Shown here one piece after another: positions 53,407 through 62,395 of a DNA stretch of 64,000 nucleotides (positions are counted from its first letter, which is position 1; every line of letters begins with the position of its first letter). The notes beneath the pieces are model-generated. The model worked only from the letters and a program-made list of their open reading frames with translations. It ran no database searches and was not told where the DNA came from. The DNA is from Prosthecobacter vanneervenii (GTDB lineage: Bacteria > Verrucomicrobiota > Verrucomicrobiia > Verrucomicrobiales > Verrucomicrobiaceae), in contig NZ_JACHIG010000001.1 in NCBI RefSeq assembly GCF_014203095.1, positions 1,116,001-1,180,000 on the forward strand, written 5' to 3'. The translations under genes were made by a program, and so were the position numbers.

Positions 53407-53979
53407 ATGAAGCGCATTCAGCCTGCCCATCTTGAGGAGCTTGTTTACCACAGCATTAAAACGGCTTTCACCACCCTCATCTCCGCCACCGGCGGTCAGA
53501 AGGTCTATGTCTTTGGGCTGTTCACAGACGACGGCCTGCAGTTCCTCTACCCCGTCGCCAATACTGAGGAGGCTCTGACAGCCACCGTGCAGCGCTACCA
53601 GACCACGGTGGATCCCAAATATGGCTGCACCAGCACGCGCAGCGGCATGCGCTGGTCCTATGGTGACTGGGGCTTCTTTCCCACTGTGGACCAAGAAGCC
53701 TTTCAGCAGGTGAACGAACTCCTCAGCACCAACTTTGAGCAAATGCTGGAAGCGGATGATTTCGACGGAGATCTTGAATTGCTCTGGCCAGCCATCCTGA
53801 ACGGCTTTAAGCGCGCCGAGGCCGAGGGCTTTTTTGGCGCAGCCGTACCTCGGGACAGCCTGACTCTCATCCTCACAGGAGACCTACCCCATACACTGGT
53901 GAATCAATGGGTCACGACCCTGAATCCGCCCGAGGTGGCTTCAAAGTATCTGCACTGGAATTGCGCCGCAGAAGACTGA
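53407..53979 (+). CDS. DUF4303 family protein
   Basis: A 190-residue protein with the DUF4303 pattern: a helical start (LEELVYHSIKTAFTTLIS), then VYVFGLFTDDGLQFLYPVANTEEAL, RWSYGDWGFF, and a C-terminal helical region. The family occurs as candidate immunity proteins in polymorphic toxin loci and as stand-alone genes. No toxin is seen here. ATG 53407 is preferred to a TTG at 53398. It follows the GT2 stop by 66 bases. Confidence 0.75.
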   Translation: MKRIQPAHLEELVYHSIKTAFTTLISATGGQKVYVFGLFTDDGLQFLYPVANTEEALTATVQRYQTTVDPKYGCTSTRSGMRWSYGDWGFFPTVDQEAFQQVNELLSTNFEQMLEADDFDGDLELLWPAILNGFKRAEAEGFFGAAVPRDSLTLILTGDLPHTLVNQWVTTLNPPEVASKYLHWNCAAED

Positions 53980-54286
53980 GGCCGGAACTCGCGTGGCGTA
54001 TTCCCCGCAGGCCATGTCATGCAGCACGGACATTTGAGCAGCCCACCGGCCCTAGGCAGTGTGGTTTCACCTTCGTAGCCCCCTTTTATTTGCCCATGTT
54101 AGCAAATATTATTCTACACTCGCCCGGGAGTTTGCGGGCGTAGGTGTGCAAGATGCCGCAGCCCTGCGGCGTTCGCCTTATCCCCCCAACAGCGCATGCT
54201 CTGCCTCCCTTGCGAAAGCTCTCAAAATCGCATTGAAGCGCGGCGCGTGCTCACGATGTTTCATTGACCATCCTCTTCCCCACTCC
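53980..54286. other. Intergenic stretch before the beta-propeller genes
   Basis: 307 bases. An A/T-rich part (GTTAGCAAATATTATTCTACAC near 54096) is the most promoter-like spot. The propeller frame is open upstream to 54059 but not convincing as protein. No RNA gene is recognised. Confidence 0.4.
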
Positions 54287-56575
54287 ATGCACCACCGACC
54301 CCGCCCCTCCTATGGCCGCCTGCTGGCCGCCACGCTGGCCCTGACCGGAATCTCCCAGGCGAATGACTGGACCAACTGGCGCGGCCCGCTCCAAAACGGC
54401 GTGAGCCTGGAGCACTACACCAAGGCCGGAAAGCTGGCCGACAAGCCCGCCTGGACAGCCCCCATCCGCAGCCGTGGCACGCCCGTGGTGGTGGATGGCA
54501 AGGTCATCCTCTGGGGCTACAAAGGTGAAACCTCCGACCTCATTGAGCTGCTGACCTGCCTGGACGCCAAGACCGGCAAGATCCTCTGGCAGCATGAGAT
54601 CCCCGACTACCTCAGCGACTCCATCTACAACCGCTACTCCATCGGTGCCCCCACCGTCGATCCTGAGACCAAGCGCATCTACCTGACCAGCAATGCGGGC
54701 AATTTTCTCTGCTATGAGCTGGACGGCACCAAGGTCTTCGAGATTCCGCTGATGGAAGACTTTGGCCGCATGACCTTCCCGAACTCCCGCGTGGGCAGCC
54801 CGGTGATCGAGGGCGAGTTCGTCATCATCCACTTCATCTTCTCCAACTGGGGTGCCGACGGCCCTGCCGCCGACCGCGTTTACGGCTTTGACAAAAAGAC
54901 CGGCGAGCTGGCCTGGTGGACCCTCCCCGGCGTGAGCCCGCCCGTGGACAGCTCCTTCTCCACCCCCGTGCTGGAAACTCGCGACGGCAAGCGCGTGGCC
55001 TACTTCACCACCGGCTGCGGCCACATCGTCTGCGTGAACACGCACAACGGCAAGCCCTACTGGAAGATGCCCATCTGCAAAAACGGCGTGAACCCCTCCG
55101 TGGTCCTGCACAAGGGCAACCTCATCGCCATCCACGGAGATGAGAACGTGGATAACTCCGAGAAGGGCCGCATGGTCTGCATCAAGCTCCCCGAGAAGCT
55201 CACCGCCCCGGTGCCGCCCGCTCTCGAAGCCACCACGCTGGAGCCCAGCGCTGAAGTCTGGCGCAACCCCATCGGCGCCACCAGCAGCTCCCCCGTTCTC
55301 GTGGGCGATGTGATCTATCAGCTCACCGACGGTGCCGAGCTCTACGCCATCGACGCCAACACCGGCACCGACCTCTGGAAGCTTAAGCTCAGCAATGCCA
55401 ATCTGCACTCATCCCCCCTCTACGTGGACGGCCTGCTCTACTGCCCCCTGCTGGACGGCAAGCTGGTGGTGGTAAAGCCCGGCGAGAAGTCCGGTGAAGT
55501 GGTGCAGGAGATCAAGCTCGGCGAAAACATCCAGTGCCTAGGCGCACCCACCGTATGTGATGGCACCCTCTATGTGACCACCACAGAAGCCTTCTACGCC
55601 TTCCCGATCCCGAACAAGGGCATCAAGACGGACGCCGCTCCCAAAGTGGAAATGCCCAAGGCCGGCAAGGCCGTGGCGTTGCAGATCATCCCTGCTGAAA
55701 CCGTGATCATGACCGGCCACAAGCAGTCCTTCCGCGTGCGCAGCGTGGACGCCAACGGCTTCCTGGTGAATCCGGACGTCAAAGGCGTGAAGTGGGAAAG
55801 CTTCATCCCCCCGACCGCCAAGGTGAAAGCCACGATGGACGGCAAATTCAACGACGCAGGCGAGCTCGTGGTGGCTCCTGACGCCAAGTCCAGCGCCGGT
55901 GCCTTCAAGGCCACCGCTCCGGACGGCACCTTTGGTACCATCCGCGGCCGCGCCCTGCGCAACCTGCCGCTGGTGGAAAACTTTGACGGCTACGAGCTCA
56001 AGGACGAGCAGCCCACGGAGAAGATCATGTTTGCCTATCCTCCCCTTCCCTGGATCGGCGCACGCTTCAAATTCGACGTCCGCGAAGTCGTCGGCGCTCC
56101 TGGCAACAAGGTCTTCGCCAAGACCTTTGACCGCCTGCTCTTCCAGCGTGGCACGGTGTTCCTGGCCCCGTCCAACCTCACCAACTACACCATGCAGGCA
56201 GACGTGATGACGGACGGCAGCGCCCGCTCCAAGTCCGACATCGGCCTCATCAACCAGCGCTACCTTATCTGCGTCCGTGGCAATGCAGGCAAGCTGGAGG
56301 TCAGCTCCAACCCCGAGCGCCTCAAGCAGGAAGTGCCCTTCAAGGTCGTGGCCAACACCTGGTACACCCTGAAGACCAAGGTGGACGTGGCCAAGGACGG
56401 CAGCGGTGTCATCATGGCCAAGATCTGGGACAAAGCCCAGCCCGAGCCTGCCGCCTGGACCATCGAAGTGAAGGTGCCCCGCGCCCACAAGAACGGCTCC
56501 CCTGGCATTTTCGCCCTGACCCCGATGAACCAGAAGCGCGTCTATCTGGACAACCTGAGCGTCACCCCGAACTGA
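54287..56575 (+). CDS. Exported PQQ-type beta-propeller protein with C-terminal lectin-like domain
   Basis: A 762-residue exported protein (signal near RLLAATLALTGISQA). It has an eight-bladed-type PQQ-binding-like propeller: DWTNWRGPLQNGVS, LTCLDAKTGKILWQHEI, DRVYGFDKKTGELAWW, LYAIDANTGTDLWKLKL. The C-terminal 200 residues are beta-sandwich-like, ending VYLDNLSVTPN. No cofactor ligands of true quinoprotein dehydrogenases (the vicinal Cys, for instance) are visible. It may act in binding or sensing. Forty-one bases separate it from the second propeller gene, so the two are probably one operon. Confidence 0.85.
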   Translation: MHHRPRPSYGRLLAATLALTGISQANDWTNWRGPLQNGVSLEHYTKAGKLADKPAWTAPIRSRGTPVVVDGKVILWGYKGETSDLIELLTCLDAKTGKILWQHEIPDYLSDSIYNRYSIGAPTVDPETKRIYLTSNAGNFLCYELDGTKVFEIPLMEDFGRMTFPNSRVGSPVIEGEFVIIHFIFSNWGADGPAADRVYGFDKKTGELAWWTLPGVSPPVDSSFSTPVLETRDGKRVAYFTTGCGHIVCVNTHNGKPYWKMPICKNGVNPSVVLHKGNLIAIHGDENVDNSEKGRMVCIKLPEKLTAPVPPALEATTLEPSAEVWRNPIGATSSSPVLVGDVIYQLTDGAELYAIDANTGTDLWKLKLSNANLHSSPLYVDGLLYCPLLDGKLVVVKPGEKSGEVVQEIKLGENIQCLGAPTVCDGTLYVTTTEAFYAFPIPNKGIKTDAAPKVEMPKAGKAVALQIIPAETVIMTGHKQSFRVRSVDANGFLVNPDVKGVKWESFIPPTAKVKATMDGKFNDAGELVVAPDAKSSAGAFKATAPDGTFGTIRGRALRNLPLVENFDGYELKDEQPTEKIMFAYPPLPWIGARFKFDVREVVGAPGNKVFAKTFDRLLFQRGTVFLAPSNLTNYTMQADVMTDGSARSKSDIGLINQRYLICVRGNAGKLEVSSNPERLKQEVPFKVVANTWYTLKTKVDVAKDGSGVIMAKIWDKAQPEPAAWTIEVKVPRAHKNGSPGIFALTPMNQKRVYLDNLSVTPN

Positions 56576-56616
56576 TCTGCCGCCCTTTCTAAACCCAACT
56601 GATTTCAACGTCATAC

Positions 56617-58251
56617 ATGAGAACGAAACTCACACCCATCCTCGCTGCGGCTCTGGCTGCCACAGCAGCCCTGAACGCCGCCGACTACACCCAGTGGGGT
56701 GGCGGCAACACCCGCAACATGGTGTCTGACGAAAAAGGACTGCCCACCGACTTCAACCCCGGCAAGAAATACGGTCCCAAGGCCGCGCCAAAGGAAGCCG
56801 GACGCCTCCGCCCCAACGCCCAGGACGCCAACAAGGCCCCCGGCGCCGAGGACATCGACATGAGCACCACCAAGAACTGCCTCTGGGTGGCCAAGCTGGG
56901 CTCCCAGACCTACGGCACGCCGATGATCGCCAACGGCCAGGTCTTTGTGGGCACCAACAATGAGTCGCCCCGCGACCCCAAGAGCGTGGGCGACCGCGGC
57001 ATCATGATGGTCTTTGACGAGTACACCGGCCAGTTCAAATGGCAGCTCGTCTCCCCCAAGATGGGCAGCGGCAAGGTGAATGACTGGGAATACCTCGGCA
57101 TCTGCGCCAGCCCCACCGTCGTCGGTGACAAGGCCTACGTGCCCAGCAACCGCTGCCAGATCGTCTGCCTGGACGTCAAAGGCATGTCCAACGGCAACCA
57201 GGGCATGCAGGACGAAGGCGCCTTCATGGCCCCTCTGGACAAAGACGGCAAGCCCACCGCCCCCCTCACCCCTGGCGACACCGATGCCGACATCCTCTGG
57301 GTGTATGACATGTACAAAGAACTCGGCGTCTTCCAGCACAACGCCACCGCCGGCTACCCGCTGGTGATCGATGGCAAGGTCTTCGTCCCCACCTGCAACG
57401 GCGTGGACTGGACCCACACCAACATCCCCGCCCCGAACTCCCCCAGCTTCATCATGCTGGACGCTGAGAACGGCACCCTCCTCGGCGAAATGGACCACGT
57501 GGCCTCCGAGCGCGTGCTGCACTGCTCCTGGTCCTCCCCCAACTCCGTGGACGTGGACGGCAAGAAGCAGATCGTCTTCGCTGCTGGCGACGGCTGGGTG
57601 TACTCCATGGCCCCGGAAACCCACAAGGACGCTGAAGGCCTGGACATCCTGAACGAAAACTGGCGCTATGACGCCAACCCGCCCGAGTATCGCAAGAACT
57701 CCGCTGGCGAGCCCATCAAGTACGTCGAATACGACGGCCCCAGCGAGATCATCGCCACCCCCACCATCGCTGATGGACTGGTGTATGTGAACATCGGCCA
57801 GGACCCCGAGCACGGCGAAGGCGTCGGCTGCCTGAGCTGCATCGACCCCAAGGGCAAAGGCGATCTCACCGGCAAGGCCCTCTGGACCTTCAAAGGCATC
57901 GAGCGCACCATCTCCACCCCTGCGGTGAAAGACGGCCTCGTCTATGCGGCTGACTACACCGGCCGCGTGTTCTGCCTCGACGCCAAGACCGGCAAGGAAT
58001 ACTGGAAGTTCGACACCAAAGGCCACATCTGGGCCAGCCCGCTGGTGGCTGACGGCAAAGTGTGGATCGGCAACGAAGAAGGCGAGCTCTTCATCCTCGC
58101 TGAAGGCAAGGAGCTCAAGGAACTCGGCACCATCGAGTTCCCCTCCCCTCTGCTCAGCTCCGTCGTGGCCGCCAACGGCGCCCTCTACGTGACCACCCAC
58201 ACCCACCTCTACTGCTTCAAAGAAGGCGCCAAGACGCCCGAGGCGAAGTAA
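56617..58251 (+). CDS. Second exported PQQ-type beta-propeller protein
   Basis: A 544-residue protein with a signal peptide (MRTKLTPILAAALAATAALNA). Its blades (MVFDEYTGQFKWQLVS, IVCLDVKGMSN, FCLDAKTGKEYWKFD) and the N-terminal DYTQWGGGNTRNMVSDEKGLP match the PQQ-binding-like beta-propeller family common in Verrucomicrobia and Planctomycetes. It appears to be a paralogue-like partner of the upstream propeller. A strong terminator at 58279 ends the operon. Function not known. Confidence 0.88.
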   Translation: MRTKLTPILAAALAATAALNAADYTQWGGGNTRNMVSDEKGLPTDFNPGKKYGPKAAPKEAGRLRPNAQDANKAPGAEDIDMSTTKNCLWVAKLGSQTYGTPMIANGQVFVGTNNESPRDPKSVGDRGIMMVFDEYTGQFKWQLVSPKMGSGKVNDWEYLGICASPTVVGDKAYVPSNRCQIVCLDVKGMSNGNQGMQDEGAFMAPLDKDGKPTAPLTPGDTDADILWVYDMYKELGVFQHNATAGYPLVIDGKVFVPTCNGVDWTHTNIPAPNSPSFIMLDAENGTLLGEMDHVASERVLHCSWSSPNSVDVDGKKQIVFAAGDGWVYSMAPETHKDAEGLDILNENWRYDANPPEYRKNSAGEPIKYVEYDGPSEIIATPTIADGLVYVNIGQDPEHGEGVGCLSCIDPKGKGDLTGKALWTFKGIERTISTPAVKDGLVYAADYTGRVFCLDAKTGKEYWKFDTKGHIWASPLVADGKVWIGNEEGELFILAEGKELKELGTIEFPSPLLSSVVAANGALYVTTHTHLYCFKEGAKTPEAK

Positions 58252-58278
58252 GCGGAAGGTCAGAGAAAGTTCATCCCC

Positions 58279-58309
58279 AAAGGCGGGCCGGAAACGGTCC
58301 GCCTTTTTT
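58279..58309 (+). terminator. Rho-independent terminator after the propeller pair
   Basis: GGCGGGCCG and CGGTCCGCC pair (one G-T) around GAAA, followed by six T residues. It ends 58 bases after the stop. Confidence 0.93.
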
Positions 58310-58355
58310 CATGATGAAGGATGAACCCAGGATCCGGAAGCATGAACCACAGACT

Positions 58356-58859
58356 TCACAGAGACCTGTACAACGCAGCCTCGATTTCAGTCCACAAGTC
58401 GTCAGGTCCGTAGAAGGCGATTTCAAATTCGTCAAAGACGCTGAAGATGATGGCACCGCGTTTATTGCGGATCAAAACAGCCAGCATCTGCGGCCCGCCT
58501 TGTTCCACCGGGATCTCTTGAAAAAAGCGCAGCAACAACGGAGACCACATTTCGGGAGTCAACGGATGGTGACCGTGAAGCTCAATCCACGCGCCATCCG
58601 GAAAGGTGAAATAGGCGTAACTGGCATCCTGCGAGATGCAGGGGCGGAGATGCTCAAAAAAACTTTGGGAGGGAGTCTTACCTGGCAGGCAGGTCCAGTT
58701 CGGGAGCCGAGGTGCCGGGTCCACGGCCATGCCCAGCAATGTCTCACTTGCTGGCCGCGCAAAAAGAAGATGCTTCCTGCCGATCCTTTCAGGATACCAG
58801 GAGTAAGAGTCGCACAAGTGCTCAGCAATCCATGCGTCTTTTGCCTTATCAGCACACAT
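58356..58859 (-). CDS. Unknown 167-residue protein, possible immunity-type gene
   Basis: A 167-residue protein (WIAEHLCDSYSWYPERIGRK ... IIFSVFDEFEIAFYGPDDLW), acidic and without signal peptide or recognised domain. Low G+C compared with the propeller genes suggests acquisition. It lies convergent to the propeller operon, after its terminator. Its shape resembles small immunity proteins, but this is only an impression. Confidence 0.6.
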   Translation of the reverse strand: MCADKAKDAWIAEHLCDSYSWYPERIGRKHLLFARPASETLLGMAVDPAPRLPNWTCLPGKTPSQSFFEHLRPCISQDASYAYFTFPDGAWIELHGHHPLTPEMWSPLLLRFFQEIPVEQGGPQMLAVLIRNKRGAIIFSVFDEFEIAFYGPDDLWTEIEAALYRSL

Positions 58860-59083
58860 ATCGCAAAAGACTACGCGAGGTGTCAGACAATTCCACTCGC
58901 TGCTTGATCATCAAAAGCGCCTTCCCTGAGAAAGGATGATTGATGTTTGAAGGCGCAATCATTGAAAACGAGTTCGTGCAGAGGTAGAAGCCAACCTTTC
59001 ACAGGCCGCCACCTCGCCACTCCATAAACAAGCGCCCTGTGCGGGGATCAAGATGATCCCCCTCCGACGCTGGGGCGAAGCCT

Positions 59084-59135
59084 CTGGCGGAGTGGGGTCG
59101 TCCCGATCCCTCACGTGCACGCAAAGACCAGCGCC
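59084..59135 (+). repeat. R5 dispersed repeat, copy 1
   Basis: About 52 bases, centred on GGGTCGTCCCGATCCC; inverted relative to 62247-62298, with about 80 percent match. Confidence 0.6.
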
Positions 59136-59194
59136 TTCGCGTTATAGCCTATGGCAAAACAGATTTCCGAAAAGGATACGTGGAGACACCCGGC

Positions 59195-59277
59195 GGAGGC
59201 TTGAGGACAAGCCTCCCTACCTCGCGCCGGGCGCGCGCATGCCCAGCGCAGGTAGGGCTGGCTGTCCCCAGCCAGCC
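59195..59277. repeat. R2 twin-hairpin element (complete)
   Basis: Hairpin 1: GGAGGCTTG/CAAGCCTCC, loop AGGA. Hairpin 2: GGCTGGCTG/CAGCCAGCC, loop TCCC. Spacer flanks CTACCTCGCG and CGCAGGTAGGG match the copy at 49774 although the stems differ. Confidence 0.87.
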
Positions 59278-59474
59278 GCCGTCGGAGCCCATGAATTTCT
59301 CGCCACGAGAGTCCGCTCAAACGGAAAGAGTTTGGCGAATGGCTAGACCATCACGCCCCACTCTCCCGCGCCACTTCATTCCACAAACACACCCAATGGG
59401 CGCGGATCAAGAGCCCCTTCCGGCTTATGCCGGGCTGTCAGACCCGATCTTAGCAGATCAGGGTATCAACTGCC

Positions 59475-60638
59475 TCAGCGCCACATCACCTTGCTGAAGT
59501 ACCAGTCCACGAACTGCGGGCCGTAGAAGACCCAGATGGCGGCGCCGAGGGCGAGGTAGGGACCGAAGGGGATCTTGGCACCCCATTCGGCTTTGCCGGT
59601 GATGCGGTGGATCACAGCAAAGACGGTGCCGATGACGGAGGCGGCCAGAATGGTGAAGAGCACGGCCTGCCAGCCGGTGAAGGCCCCGATCATCATGAGA
59701 AAGAGCACATCGCCAAAGCCCATGGCTTCGCGGGGAATGACCACCTGGGTGGCCATGGCCTTGAGCTTGGAGACGCCCTCCAGCGGGATCTCGTGCAGTT
59801 CGGTGCCTTCGCGCACCTTGAGCTTTTCCATCCACAGCTCGGCGGTCACCGCGCCAAAGCTGCGGTCATTCACCTGCAGGCTGGTGCAGGAGATGACCAT
59901 GCGGTCGGAGGCGCGCATGAAGAGGTCCTGCCAGTCGTAGCGGTGCTCGGCAAAGACGACGACGGGGGGCTCGTTTTCATCGGGCTGGGTGACCTCCCAG
60001 CTCTCTTCTTTGACAAAGACGTACTTCTTGCGGCCAAAGGCCAGCTTTCCCAGCTCCACCACAGCCCAGAGGCCGCCAAAGCCGAGCCCGGCGCTGGCCA
60101 GGGAGATGAGCAGCCCGCGCGTGTGCTCGGTCTCCGCCACCAGGGCAGGCACGCCCCAGGCGCAGAGCACGCCGGCCACCGCACCGCCGATGGTGATGGT
60201 GTGCGGGAGAATGAAGTGGTCGATGTCGATGAAGGTACCGGAGATGAGCAGGCTCATGAAGAGCCAGAGGCAGAGCACCTGCGGCCCCCAGGCCTGGAGG
60301 TAGGGCCAGGGATTTCCCCCGACGGAGTACTCGGCAGTGACCTTGAGAAAGACGAGGTAAAACATCACGCCGGTGAGCAGCTCCACGAGGAAGTAGCGGA
60401 TGGAGATCTTGCCGCCGCAGTTGGCGCACTGGCCGCGCAGCAGCAGCCAGCTCAGCAGCGGGATGTTCTGCCACATGGGGATCTTGTATTTGCAGGAGGG
60501 GCAGAAGCTGCGGCGCGGATTGTTCACCGAGATGCCCAGCGGCAGGCGGTAGATGACCACATTGAGGAAGGAGCCGATGCCCGCCCCCATGTAAAAGGCC
60601 AGGCAGTGCAGCAGGGTGTTGAGGATTTGAAAGCGCAT
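59475..60638 (-). CDS. Prepilin peptidase (A24) with an unusual insertion
   Basis: A 387-residue type IV leader peptidase and N-methylase. N-terminal part: GIGSFLNVVIYRLP, zinc-binding CPSC and CANC, SIRYFLVELLTG. Catalytic Asp residues are in GTFIDIDHFILPH and GFGDVLFLMMIG. Between the last two helices lies an extra soluble domain (about residues 200-305: KYVFVKEESWEVTQPDENEP...GVSKLKAMATQV) not present in normal enzymes. ATG 60638 is taken as start. It processes pilin-like proteins for type II/IV systems, not visible here. It is divergent from the VanX-like gene. Confidence 0.9.
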   Translation of the reverse strand: MRFQILNTLLHCLAFYMGAGIGSFLNVVIYRLPLGISVNNPRRSFCPSCKYKIPMWQNIPLLSWLLLRGQCANCGGKISIRYFLVELLTGVMFYLVFLKVTAEYSVGGNPWPYLQAWGPQVLCLWLFMSLLISGTFIDIDHFILPHTITIGGAVAGVLCAWGVPALVAETEHTRGLLISLASAGLGFGGLWAVVELGKLAFGRKKYVFVKEESWEVTQPDENEPPVVVFAEHRYDWQDLFMRASDRMVISCTSLQVNDRSFGAVTAELWMEKLKVREGTELHEIPLEGVSKLKAMATQVVIPREAMGFGDVLFLMMIGAFTGWQAVLFTILAASVIGTVFAVIHRITGKAEWGAKIPFGPYLALGAAIWVFYGPQFVDWYFSKVMWR

Positions 60639-60700
60639 GAAAAGTGGCTGTGTTTGCAAACTTGGCCTGCCGTGCGTGAATACGGAAGCAAAAACTCGGC

Positions 60701-61411
60701 ATGACTTCAGATTCCCGGCAGCGACTGCGTCTCATCCTCCTTCTGGCCCCCGCCTTCATGGGCCTGGCCTGCACCCAGTCACGGCCCGGCAGCGGCCTGA
60801 ACCCCTCCGCCCAGGTGATGAAGCAGGCGCAGAAGCGCAGCCTGGTGGATGTGCGCCAGGCGGTGCCCGGCATCGTGATCGACATGAAGTACGGCACGGC
60901 CGACAACGTGACCGCGCGGCCCATCTACCCCGCACGCATGCCCTGCCTGCTGCGCACGGAGACGGCGGCAAAGCTCAAAAAAGCGCAGGAGCTGCTGCGG
61001 GCGCAGGGCTACGGCCTCTGCATCTGGGACGCCTACCGCCCGCCCGAGGCGCAGGAGGTGCTGCACAAGGCCGCCGGCAGCACAGGCATGTACCTTTCCC
61101 CCAACTCCGGCTGGAGCCGGCACTGCGGCGGGATCGCCGTGGATCTGACGCTGGTGGATGCGAAAGGGCGGCTGCAGCGCATGCCCACGGGCTTTGACCA
61201 GGACTTTGCCCACGCAGGCATCCACTACCAGGGCAGCGATCCGCTGGTGCGGCAAAATCTGCAGATCCTGAATGCGGCGATGAAGGAGGCGGGCTTTACC
61301 CAGCTGGAGTCGGAGTGGTGGCATTTTGACGACGCCGACTACATCACCGATCCGCAGCCCGTGGTGTTTGCACAGAAGCTGGGCCTTCCCCTCATGACCC
61401 CTGCCCCGTGA
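60701..61411 (+). CDS. D-alanyl-D-alanine dipeptidase (VanX/DdpX-like) lipoprotein
   Basis: A 236-residue M15D peptidase. A lipoprotein-like signal ends LAC. Active-site motifs: IVIDMKYGTADN, IWDAYRPPEAQ with the Arg, and SRHCGGIAVDLTLVD with the zinc His and Asp; EWWHFDD near the end contributes the catalytic Glu and zinc His. It cleaves D-Ala-D-Ala and may be used in peptidoglycan recycling or resistance-like functions. Its stop overlaps the GTG start of the pseudouridine synthase as GTGA. Confidence 0.92.
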   Translation: MTSDSRQRLRLILLLAPAFMGLACTQSRPGSGLNPSAQVMKQAQKRSLVDVRQAVPGIVIDMKYGTADNVTARPIYPARMPCLLRTETAAKLKKAQELLRAQGYGLCIWDAYRPPEAQEVLHKAAGSTGMYLSPNSGWSRHCGGIAVDLTLVDAKGRLQRMPTGFDQDFAHAGIHYQGSDPLVRQNLQILNAAMKEAGFTQLESEWWHFDDADYITDPQPVVFAQKLGLPLMTPAP

Positions 61412-62160
61412 CCGCGAGCATCCGGAACAACGCCACCTTCACCGTCCTCGACGAGGCGGACGGCTACATCGTGGTTAACAAGCCTGCGCCTTTGCAGATC
61501 CACCCCGGAGATCCCAACGGGCCGCCCACGCTCTGGCACCGCGTGTGCGATCTGCTCTCCTACGAGATCGCGAATGGCGGGCAGGTTTCCATCATCAACC
61601 GGCTGGACCGCGAGACGAGCGGCGTGGTGCTGATCGCGAAGAACCACGAGCTGGCGAGGCTGTTTGGCATGGCCATGCAGGAGCGCCGCATCCACAAGAC
61701 CTACACCGCGCTGGTGCACGGCTGGCCGGAGTGGGAGGAGCTGACGCTGGACGCGCCCATCCTGAATGCGCGCGATGTGCAGCCGAGCGACATCTGGGTG
61801 AAGCAGAGGGTACACCCCGCAGGAACGCCCTGCCTCACCGCTTTCCGCACGCTGCGGCGTTTTGAGCGCAGGGGCGAGAAACATGCGCTGATCGAGGCAC
61901 GGCCGGAAACGGGACGCATGCACCAGATCCGCGTGCATCTGCATCACCTGGGCCTGCCCATCGTGGGAGACAAGCTGTATGGCCGCGATGACCGCTGCTA
62001 CCTGGAGTTTATCGAGACGGGGTGGACGGAGGCGCTGGAGCAGCGGCTGATTTTGCCCCGGCAGGCGCTGCATTCATCCAGGCTGGAACTGAATGTGGAA
62101 GGCTTTCCTTCAGCATGGGAGGCTCCGCTGCCGGAGGAGTTTGAGATCGCCAGCTGCTGA
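61408..62160 (+). CDS. RluA-family pseudouridine synthase
   Basis: A 250-residue enzyme converting uridine to pseudouridine in RNA. YIVVNKPAPLQIHPG is the usual first motif; the catalytic Asp lies in IINRLDRETSGVVLIAKN; GRMHQIRVHLHHLGLPIVGDKLYG completes the family signature. No S4 domain is present, as in RluA/RluC-type truncations. The start is GTG 61408, which overlaps the stop of the dipeptidase by GTGA. Target rRNA or tRNA position is not determined. Confidence 0.93.
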   Translation: MTASIRNNATFTVLDEADGYIVVNKPAPLQIHPGDPNGPPTLWHRVCDLLSYEIANGGQVSIINRLDRETSGVVLIAKNHELARLFGMAMQERRIHKTYTALVHGWPEWEELTLDAPILNARDVQPSDIWVKQRVHPAGTPCLTAFRTLRRFERRGEKHALIEARPETGRMHQIRVHLHHLGLPIVGDKLYGRDDRCYLEFIETGWTEALEQRLILPRQALHSSRLELNVEGFPSAWEAPLPEEFEIASC

Positions 62161-62246
62161 AAAGAGGTGTTGTTTCGGCGTGCGGAGGTGTTGGAGGATG
62201 CGGTGGCACCGGACGTGAACCCACGGTGTGTGTGGCAATGCGAGAA

Positions 62247-62298
62247 CGCTGGTCTTGGCGAGAGCGTGAAGGATCGGGACGATCCCTCTCCGCCGGAG
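62247..62298 (-). repeat. R5 dispersed repeat, copy 2
   Basis: Related, inverted, to 59084-59135: CGCTGGTCTTGGCG and GGATCGGGACGATCCC (itself palindromic, GATCG/CGATC) with CTCTCCGCCGGAG. Confidence 0.6.
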
Positions 62299-62332
62299 TT
62301 TTGTGGCGCGGACTTTCGTCGCACGTTGACAT

Positions 62333-62366
62333 AAAAAAACGGAGTGATGCAGGGCACCACTCCGTG
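62333..62366 (-). terminator. Rho-independent terminator of the DUF4340 gene
   Basis: ACGGAGTG and CACTCCGT form the stem (62339-62346 with 62358-62365), with a run of T on the minus strand (A run 62333-62339). It is 30 bases after the DUF4340 stop. Confidence 0.9.
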
Positions 62367-62395
62367 AGGGGGGAAGATCGCAAACAGCGGTCGGC

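Larger units (their letters stand above)
58860..59474. other. Repeat-bearing intergenic region
   Basis: 615 bases with no supported gene. It contains an R5 copy (59084-59135) and a complete R2 element (59195-59277). Small reading frames in it are covered by these repeats. Confidence 0.55.
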
